A DNA stretch of 64,000 nt from Clostridia bacterium (lineage in GTDB: Bacteria > Bacillota > Clostridia > TANB77 > CAG-508). Position 1 is the stretch's first letter; every line of letters begins with the position of its first letter. Of the stretch, positions 16,577-23,400 are shown piece by piece. The stretch is taken from positions 1-64,000 of the forward strand of contig CAAGKK010000016.1 in assembly GCA_900770385.1 (NCBI GenBank), in the 5' to 3' direction. The notes beneath the pieces were generated by a model. That model was not told the origin of the DNA. It searched no databases and saw only the letters and a list, made by a program, of their open reading frames with translations. The translations under genes were made by a program, and so were the position numbers.

Positions 16577-17581
16577 ATGTTTATACCAGATGCTATTTTT
16601 TATGAAGAGAATATAAAAGAATATGAATTAGGAAAAATACTTTTGCAAAGATATGAAAAACTAAATATACCAATGGTAATAATAGAAAACCATAATAATA
16701 TAGAGCAGATGAGAAAAAAAGCAAATAAAGAATTTCCACAAATGAAGCGAAATTTAATTATTGCAACAAGAAAAACGCATAAATATGTAGAAAATCACAA
16801 AGTTTCAGATTTTTTAGTACCATATACTTCATCTGGATGTATAGCAATGTGTATGTACTGCTATTTAGTATGCAATTATAATAAATGTGCATATTTAAGG
16901 TTGTTTGTAAATAGAGAACATATGCTGAATAAAATAAAAAGAACAGCACAAAATTCAGAAAAGGAATTAGTGTTTGAAATAGGTAGTAACAGTGATTTAA
17001 TTTTAGAAAATACAATAACAGGAAACTTAGAATGGACAATAGAAAATTTTAAAAATGAACCTAAAGGCAAATTAACATTTCCAACAAAATTTGATATGGT
17101 TGATCCAATTCTTCCACTAAATCATAATGGAAAAATAATAGTAAGGATGAGTTTAAATCCAGAAGAAATAATCAACAAAATAGAATTTGGAACATCCAGA
17201 TTAAACAATAGAATACAAGCAATAAATAAGATGGTGGAAGCAGGATATACTGTTGGAGTGCTAATAGCACCTGTTGTTTTAGTAGACAATTGGAAAGAAT
17301 TATATGAAAACTTATTAAAACAAATGTTAGATCAATTAAGCTTAAAGGCAAAAAAAGAAATATTTTTTGAAATAATATTTATGACATATAGCTATGTGCA
17401 TAATGCAATAAATCACGAAGCTTTTCCTAATGCTATAGAATTATATAATAAGGAACAAATGATAGGAAGGGGAAGAGGAAAATATGCTTATAGACCTGCA
17501 ATAAAAGAAGAAGCCAAGAAATATATAGAAGAGTTAGTAAAAAAATATTTTCCACAAAATGAGATAAAGTATATTGTGTAA
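16577..17581 (+). CDS. Spore photoproduct lyase family radical SAM protein
   Basis: This 334-residue protein matches SplB-type spore photoproduct lyases, which repair the thymine dimer formed in UV-irradiated spore DNA. The radical SAM cluster motif is C88-x3-C92-x2-C95 in SSGCIAMCMYCYLVC, followed by YLRLFVN as in SplB. The segment FEIGSNSD (133-140) aligns with FEAACTSD of the B. subtilis enzyme, so the conserved hydrogen-donor cysteine (Cys141 there) appears to be Ser137 here. The C-terminal half has the expected GVLIAPVVLVDNW and FFEIIFMTYS motifs. AAGGAGAAAAAT is the ribosome binding site. The family is sure; catalytic competence is uncertain because of the cysteine difference. Confidence 0.8.
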   Translation: MFIPDAIFYEENIKEYELGKILLQRYEKLNIPMVIIENHNNIEQMRKKANKEFPQMKRNLIIATRKTHKYVENHKVSDFLVPYTSSGCIAMCMYCYLVCNYNKCAYLRLFVNREHMLNKIKRTAQNSEKELVFEIGSNSDLILENTITGNLEWTIENFKNEPKGKLTFPTKFDMVDPILPLNHNGKIIVRMSLNPEEIINKIEFGTSRLNNRIQAINKMVEAGYTVGVLIAPVVLVDNWKELYENLLKQMLDQLSLKAKKEIFFEIIFMTYSYVHNAINHEAFPNAIELYNKEQMIGRGRGKYAYRPAIKEEAKKYIEELVKKYFPQNEIKYIV

Positions 17582-17622
17582 AAATCTAAATTATTCATTA
17601 TTAACTATTAATTAGATTATAT

Positions 17623-17656
17623 GTATGGGCGGACACAGGGTTCCGCCCATAGCTAC
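17623..17656. repeat. GC-rich hairpin repeat
   Basis: Stem GGGCGGA against TCCGCCC with loop CACAGGGT, flanked by GTAT and ATAGCTAC. It lies 20 bases left of the 17677 inverted-repeat element. Confidence 0.75.
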
Positions 17657-17676
17657 GAAGAAATAGCTTATAAATA

Positions 17677-17796
17677 TTCAGCCTACATTTTGAGTACTTT
17701 CTTTCCAAATTAGACCCTCCAAGACAAGGAGTAATCCGTATGCCTCAAAGGGCTGTCGGGCCCTAATTTTCCAAAAAAGTCTCAAAATAGTCTGAA
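17677..17796 (+). repeat. MITE-like 120-bp inverted-repeat element, copy 2
   Basis: Same length and orientation as copy 1, and identical over almost the whole element (GAGTACTTT for GAGCACTTT is a visible change). It is bracketed by GC hairpins on both sides. Confidence 0.8.
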
Positions 17797-17844
17797 TTCT
17801 ATAAATTATTAATCATTCATTATTCACTATTAATTAAATCATAT

Positions 17845-17878
17845 GTAGGGTCGGACGCCTCTGTCCGCCCGTGGCTAC
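17845..17878. repeat. GC-rich hairpin repeat
   Basis: Arms CGGAC and GTCCG, with GGGT opposite CCCG, and the common GCCTCT loop. It follows the AT-rich linker to the right of copy 2. Confidence 0.7.
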
Positions 17879-18010
17879 GAAGAAATACCAAAAATAAAAA
17901 TATAATAAAGAAAACAAAAAAGATATTTTATGAAATTACTAAGAACCAAACAGCAATTTAATACTCATAAAAAGCAATAACAAACATATAATTAATATAG
18001 GTGATTTTTT

Positions 18011-19252
18011 ATGAAAAGAATAATATCAATATTAATTATTTTAATAGTGAGTTTCAATATAGTAAGCTTTGCAGATGATAAAATTGAAGAAGAAAGCTCA
18101 AAAGAAGTAAAAGAAGTTATACAAACAGCAGCAGAGGTAAGCAAAAAGCCATCTATTAATTCAAGACAGGCAGTTGTAATGGATAGAAATAGCAAAAGCA
18201 TTTTATATGGTAAAAATGAAAATGTTAAAACAAAAATGGCTTCTACTACTAAAATAATGACAGCAATGGTAGTATTGCAAAATACAAACTTGGAAAATAC
18301 AGTAGAAGTATCAAAAAAAGCAGCATTAACAGGAGGTTCAAGATTAGGATTAAAAGAAGGAGATAAAATAACAGTAAGAGATTTATTATATGGGCTATTA
18401 TTAAGGTCTGGAAATGATGCTGCCGTAGCATTAGCTGAATATGTAGGAGGTAGCATAGAAGGTTTTGCTAAACTAATGAACGAAAATACAATAGGATTAG
18501 GATTAAAAAATACACATTTTGTAACACCACATGGATTGGATCAAGAAGAACATTATACAACAGCATATGAATTAGCTATTATAGCAGACTATGCCTTAAA
18601 AAACAAGACATTTGCCCAAATAGTAAATACTAAAAACTGCACAATACATATAAATAACTATGCAAAGAATTTAAATAATACCAATGAATTGCTAGGAAAT
18701 TTAAATGGTGTATATGGCGTAAAAACAGGCTTTACTAATGGTGCAGGAAGATGCTTGGTAACATCTATTAAAAGAGAAAATTTAGATGTAATTTGTGTGG
18801 TTTTAGGTGCAGATACAAAAAAAGATAGAACAAAAGACAGTGTAAAATTGATTGAATATGTTTTTGGCAATTATAAAACTATAAATTTGACTAAAGATAT
18901 AGAAGAAGATTTTGAAAAATGGAACCAAATTAATAAAAATAGAATATATATAGAAAAAGGAAAAAACAACAATTTAAATCTAGCATTAGAAAAAAAAGAA
19001 TATACATATCCAATAGAAAATAACACAGAAGATAAAATAAAAATGGAGATTCAAGCAAATTTGAATTTAAAAGCACCAGTAAAAAAAGGTACTAAAATAG
19101 GGGAACTAACAATATATTATAAAGGAGAAATGATAAATAAAATAAACATAGTAAACTTAAACGAGGTAAATAAAAAGAAAATAGAAAATTATATATTAGA
19201 CTTTGCAAGCAATTATGATAATTATTTAGAAAAAATATTTGAAATAAAATAA
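18011..19252 (+). CDS. dacF: D-alanyl-D-alanine carboxypeptidase, PBP5/DacF type
   Basis: This 413-residue secreted S11 serine carboxypeptidase trims the terminal D-Ala of peptidoglycan stem peptides. It has a signal peptide (residues 2-20). The active-site motifs are S78-T-T-K81 in MASTTKIMTAM, S133-G-N135 in RSGNDAAVALAEY, and K238-T-G240 in VKTGFTNGAG. The C-terminal PBP5-like beta domain (about 290-390) follows, with a final short amphipathic helix for membrane binding. AGGTG lies upstream of the ATG. DacF-type enzymes act in spore cortex or general wall maturation; the exact paralog is not certain from sequence alone. Confidence 0.85.
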   Translation: MKRIISILIILIVSFNIVSFADDKIEEESSKEVKEVIQTAAEVSKKPSINSRQAVVMDRNSKSILYGKNENVKTKMASTTKIMTAMVVLQNTNLENTVEVSKKAALTGGSRLGLKEGDKITVRDLLYGLLLRSGNDAAVALAEYVGGSIEGFAKLMNENTIGLGLKNTHFVTPHGLDQEEHYTTAYELAIIADYALKNKTFAQIVNTKNCTIHINNYAKNLNNTNELLGNLNGVYGVKTGFTNGAGRCLVTSIKRENLDVICVVLGADTKKDRTKDSVKLIEYVFGNYKTINLTKDIEEDFEKWNQINKNRIYIEKGKNNNLNLALEKKEYTYPIENNTEDKIKMEIQANLNLKAPVKKGTKIGELTIYYKGEMINKINIVNLNEVNKKKIENYILDFASNYDNYLEKIFEIK

Positions 19253-19267
19253 AAATAATATTTATGC

Positions 19268-19296
19268 TTGACTAAACCGTATATTTTTGTTATTAT
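19268..19296 (+). promoter_or_regulatory. Promoter of the tRNA pair
   Basis: TTGACT (19268-19273), 17-base spacer, TATTAT (19291-19296), 17 bases before the tRNA-Gly gene. Confidence 0.7.
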
Positions 19297-19313
19297 ATTA
19301 ATGTTACAAATGT

Positions 19314-19389
19314 GCGGGAATAGCTCAGTTGATAGAGCGCTGCCTTGCCAAGGCAGAGGTCGCGGGTTTGAGCCCCGTTTCCCGCTCCA
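19314..19389 (+). tRNA. tRNA-Gly (anticodon GCC)
   Basis: A full cloverleaf: acceptor GCGGGAA/TTCCCGC, D-loop TAGCTCAGTTGATAGAGC, anticodon stem and loop TGCCTTGCCAAGGCA with GCC, T-arm GCGGGTTTGAGCCCCGT, discriminator T and encoded CCA. Confidence 0.95.
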
Positions 19390-19399
19390 AATATTATAT

Positions 19400-19474
19400 G
19401 GCGATATAGCCAAGTGGTAAGGCACGAGTCTGCAAAACTCCGATTCCCCGGTTCGAATCCGGGTGTCGCCTCCA
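19400..19474 (+). tRNA. tRNA-Cys (anticodon GCA)
   Basis: A full cloverleaf: acceptor GGCGATA/TGTCGCC, anticodon loop CTGCAAA with GCA, T-arm CCCCGGTTCGAATCCGGG, encoded CCA. It is cotranscribed with tRNA-Gly 10 bases upstream. Its last bases start a direct repeat that recurs at 20002. Confidence 0.95.
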
Positions 19475-19516
19475 AATGTGTAAATGCTTTGCATTTACAA
19501 TTAATAATTAAAAATG
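19467..19516 (+). repeat. Direct repeat, left copy (overlaps tRNA-Cys 3' end)
   Basis: CGCCTCCAAATGTGTAAATG and the following C (19467-19487) recur exactly at 20002-20022. The next ~28 bases (GCATTTACAATTAATAATT) are similar to the right copy but diverged. The two copies bracket the four-helix-bundle gene. TGTAAATG and CATTTACA within it also form a small hairpin. Confidence 0.7.
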
Positions 19517-19648
19517 AAGAGTGAAAAGTGAATAATATGTAAAGGCAAAAGGCATTTACACAATTATTCATTTTTAATTATTAAATATTAACTATTAATT
19601 TTATTATTTTAATTCTAAATATTATTTATATCTGAAAGGTTTATATCT

Positions 19649-19999
19649 ATGAAAAATAATCCATTATTAGATCAATCCTTAAGTTTTGCATCTGAAATTA
19701 TTAAACTGCAGAAAAAACTTATAAAAGAGAAAAAAGAAACAATCATTTCCAAACAAATAATTAGAAGTGCTACAAGCATAGGAGCAAATATAAATGAAGC
19801 AAATTATGCAAATAGTAAGCCAGATTTTATATCTAAAATGCATATAGCACTAAAAGAATGTGCTGAAACAGAATATTGGATTAGGCTATTAGAAAAAGCA
19901 GAATATATTTCTAAGGAATATGCTATAGATGTATTAGCAAAATGTTTATCAATTAAGAAAATGTTGATAGCTTCTTTAAATACAATTAAATCAAAGTGA
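19649..19999 (+). CDS. Four-helix-bundle protein (S23/IVP family)
   Basis: This 116-residue all-helical protein belongs to the 23S rRNA intervening-sequence/four helix bundle family. Its motifs are LSFASEIIKLQKKL, the loop SIGANINEANYA and HIALKECAETEYWIRLLEKA. Members are found within rRNA intervening sequences, in mobile-element settings and as the Avd-like partners of diversity-generating retroelements; the molecular role here is unknown. GAAAGG lies 12 bases upstream. It is bracketed by direct repeats that duplicate the tRNA-Cys 3' end, suggesting that it arrived as a small cassette. Confidence 0.85.
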   Translation: MKNNPLLDQSLSFASEIIKLQKKLIKEKKETIISKQIIRSATSIGANINEANYANSKPDFISKMHIALKECAETEYWIRLLEKAEYISKEYAIDVLAKCLSIKKMLIASLNTIKSK

Positions 20000-20001
20000 A
20001 A

Positions 20002-20050
20002 CGCCTCCAAATGTGTAAATGCAAAGCATTTAAAATTAACAATTAAAAAT
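20002..20050 (+). repeat. Direct repeat, right copy
   Basis: The first 21 bases are identical to 19467-19487, including the last bases of the tRNA-Cys gene. The remainder (GCATTTAAAATTAACAATT) is a diverged match. It behaves like an att-type duplication or a tRNA-gene fragment. Confidence 0.7.
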
Positions 20051-20070
20051 TTCATATAGCATAAAAACAC

Positions 20071-20105
20071 ATAAGAGCTAGGACTATAAAAATCCTAGCT
20101 CTTAT
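20071..20105. terminator. Perfect 13-bp inverted repeat, probable terminator
   Basis: ATAAGAGCTAGGA (20071-20083) pairs with TCCTAGCTCTTAT (20093-20105) over a nine-base loop. A T run (GTTTTTA) follows only when read on the minus strand. It could be a bidirectional terminator or a binding site. Confidence 0.55.
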
Positions 20106-20260
20106 GCTATTTGGTGATGCACAATGCATATGTGCATAATTATTATACTACAATATTTTTAATTTGTAAAATAAAAAATATTTTTTTGTAATTTTTGGTA
20201 TAAAAATGTCGGAAACCCTTACGCAAATAAGAATTTTGTTTATCTTTTTTACATAATGTG

Positions 20261-20289
20261 TTGAAAAATAATTTAAAATGTTATATAAT
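20261..20289 (+). promoter_or_regulatory. Sigma-A-type promoter of the adhesin leader
   Basis: TTGAAA (20261-20266), 17-base spacer, TATAAT (20284-20289). Transcription would start near 20296 and give a leader of about 165 bases before the adhesin start. Confidence 0.7.
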
Positions 20290-20295
20290 TGTAAT

Positions 20296-20362
20296 ATATG
20301 GTCATTTGGCAATGTTGAAGTACGCAAAACCCAGTTCCGTAAAGGGAAAAAATGGGGTTGGT
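20296..20362 (+). promoter_or_regulatory. Structured 5' leader, possible c-di-GMP-I-like riboswitch
   Basis: The leader contains TTTGGCAA, then TACGCAAAACCC, then a hairpin in which AACCCA (20328-20333) pairs with TGGGGTT (20353-20359) around an inner stem TTCC/GGGA. GGCAA, ACGCAAA-CC and GGGGTT in this order recall the conserved core of c-di-GMP class I (GEMM) riboswitches, which often control Clostridial adhesins. The canonical GNRA-capped P2 helix is not clear, so this is a weak match and may be a different structured leader. Confidence 0.3.
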
Positions 20363-20393
20363 GTAAAATAAATGTAACACAAAAAATAGCCTA

Positions 20394-20421
20394 TTGACTA
20401 ATATTTAAAAAAATTTATAAT
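20394..20421 (+). promoter_or_regulatory. Second promoter near the adhesin gene
   Basis: TTGACT (20394-20399), 16-base spacer, TATAAT (20416-20421), 42 bases before the start codon. Transcripts from here would lack the structured leader. Confidence 0.6.
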
Positions 20422-20463
20422 ATATTAATATAATATATTAAATTATCCAAAGGGGTATGAGAA

Positions 20464-23400
20464 ATGAGAAAGAAAAGAATTTTAACTTTATCTGGAATTT
20501 TATTAGGAGTTTTAATGTGCTTTAACTTTAACAAAGTACAAGCAGTAGACTCCGTTTTTAGTGGTGCAAAGTTAACAAGGGAAACTTTATCAACAGTAGC
20601 ACAGGCAAATGAACTAAATGAAATTAAATATCTTGGAATTTCTAAAATTAGGCAATCAGGAAAGTATTATCAATTAGATACTACAACAACAAATGAGGGT
20701 AAAAAAGTTTGGAAAATTACTAGAAGAGATTCTGCAACTTCTACTACTCCAATTTACGATGAAATATATTATTGTGTAAATGCTACACAAGGATTTATTG
20801 GAAATGATAATAGAGTAATGGCAGAAGGAGCAATAGATGCATATCCAAATCAATATGTAATGAATAATACAAATAAAGATAAAATTTCAAGTCTTAGTGC
20901 AGGAGATCTAGGAACAAATTATAACAAAGTACTTTGGATATTAGATAATTCATATATACCAGGTAAATCTACAGAAGAAGAAAAGAAAGCATTATTTACA
21001 AAAGTAATGCAATATATACAAAACAATGATGGATATAATAAATTAAATAATATTATATCTCACACACCAGCAAAAGAATTAATAGAAAGTAACATGATAA
21101 GCAAAGAAGATAACGACCTTAATATGACTGACGAAGAAATTGAAATTGCACAACAATTAGCTATATGGTACTTTACTAACACATCAGTTTCAGAATATCA
21201 CAATACTAAAGGAACTATGAACACAATTTATGTGGGAGAAAACAACAAATTAGCACAGTTAAGAACATCTGGCGGTGAATTCTATGTAGAAGATTTTCAA
21301 AGGAATTTTTATAGAGGAGCTTTTAGAGAATGGAAAATGAATGCGTTATTTATGTATTTAATAAATAATGCAAATGCTAATTATAGCAAAGAAGATGTTC
21401 CAACAGTTAGTTTAGATTCAACAAATGTAATAGTAAGAGAAAGCGCAGATGGAGAAAACTTTATAGCAGGTCCATATAAATTAACAGGAACAAACAAAGA
21501 AAAACTAGAAAAAACATATGAATATAGAACTAATAAAGAAGGCGTTAAATTAGTAGATGAAAAAGAGAAAGAAATAAGCTATTGGTCTGATTATATTGAT
21601 AAATCTTTCTATATAAGAATACCTAAGAGTCAAGTTACAGAAAAAAATACAAACATAAGCTTAACATTAACATACAAATATAATGATAGAACATTGACAT
21701 TTTTAACAGATGAAGCAAATGCCGATAAAACACAACCGGTTGTTAATGTAAAAGAAGGAGAAATAAGAAAAGATTTAACAACAAATTTAATGTTTAATAT
21801 AACCGAAATTTCTGTAGAAAAGAAATGGGACGATTACAATAACCAAGATGGAATAAGACCAGCAACAGTAAAAGTACAATTACTTGAAGATGGAAAAGTA
21901 AAAGATACAGTAGAGCTAAGTAATGATAAATTAACTCATACATGGAATAAATTATTAGCAGATAAAACATATACAGTTGTGGAATTAGATGAAAAAGGAC
22001 AACAAATTAATGGAATTGGAAAATATAATAATGCTTATTCAACAACATATGAGAATGATGGTGCAAAAACTATAATAATTAATCAACATACACCAGAAAA
22101 AATAAGTAAAACAGTAACAAAAGTATGGGATGATGCAAACAACCAAGATGGAAATAGACCAAAAGAAATATTTGTTACATTATATAAAGAAGTAAATGGA
22201 ACAAAAACAGTAGTAGCAGGACAAGAAAACATAAAAATAACACAAGGTGAAAATGGTGAATGGAAATATACATGGAATGATTTACCAAAATACGACAATG
22301 GAAAAGAAATAAAATATACAGTAGAAGAAACAGCAATAAATGGATATACACCTGCTTATAGTACAGATACATTTACAATAACAAACAAATATGTTCCAGG
22401 AACAGTTAGTAGAACAGTAAAAAAAGTATGGAGTGACAATAATAACCAAGATGGAATAAGACCAAATACAGTTACAGTACAATTATATGCAGATGGAATA
22501 GCAAAAGGAGAAGCAGTTACTTTAAATAAAGAAAACAGTTGGACATATACTTGGACAGAACTACCAGAAAAACAAAATGGTACAACAATTAATTATGAAA
22601 TAAAAGAAATAAAAATAGGAAATACAGAAGTTGTAGAAAACAAAGCAGGAGAATATACAGTTTCAAGTAGTGTATCTGAAGACAAAATTACAACAACAAT
22701 AACAAATACTCATACACCAGCAACAGTAGGAAAAACAGTAAAAAAAGTATGGGATGATAAAGATAATTTAGCTAGACCTACAAGTGTAAAAGTACAATTA
22801 TATGCAAATGGAACAGCAAAAGACAGTCCAGTTGAATTAAACAGTGAAAATGGCTGGTCATATACATGGACAAATTTAAATGAAAAACAAGAAGGAAAAA
22901 CAATAGTATATACAGTAAAAGAAATTCCTGTAAATGGATATGAAGCAAGTTACAGTGCAGAAAGCTTTGAAAATACAGACACTATTATAATTACAAATAA
23001 ATATATTTCAATAGATTTTAGTTTAAGAAAATTTATTACAGCAGTTAATGACACAGAATTAAAATCAGAAGATGGAAAATATTTAAGAGAACCTAAAGTA
23101 GATCAAACAGTAATAGGAACAAAGGATGCTAGTGGAAACACTATAACAACAGCAATATATAAGCATACAAAAGAACCTATTGCAGTACAAAAAGGAGATA
23201 CTGTTACATATACAATTAGAGTATACAACGAAGGTGAAACAGATGGATATGTATCAAAAATAACAGATCATTTACCAGAATGGTTAGAATTTTTACCAGA
23301 TGATGAATTAAACAAGAAATATTTATGGACTCAAGATACAAATAATAATAGAACAATAACAACAGATATTGCATCAAAAGGAAAAGTTACAGGAGAAGAA

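Larger units (their letters stand above)
17582..18010. other. Intergenic stretch with one composite repeat module
   Basis: The stretch holds a GC hairpin (17623-17656), a full 120-bp inverted-repeat element (17677-17796), an AT-rich linker and a second GC hairpin (17845-17878). The remaining ~130 bases before dacF are AT-rich, with no convincing promoter pair and no ORF. Confidence 0.75.
20000..20463. other. Intergenic stretch: repeat, inverted repeat, two promoters and a leader
   Basis: From left to right: the right direct repeat (20002-20050), a 13-bp inverted repeat (20071-20105), AT-rich DNA, a promoter (20261-20289), a structured leader segment (about 20296-20362), and a second promoter (20394-20421) before the adhesin gene. 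No ORF was seen. Confidence 0.7.

Noticed and set aside
19222..19571. Minus-strand ORFs of about 90 residues across the tRNA pair
   Set aside because: They are antisense to tRNA-Gly and tRNA-Cys, and their peptide sequences follow from tRNA structure; no ribosome binding site.
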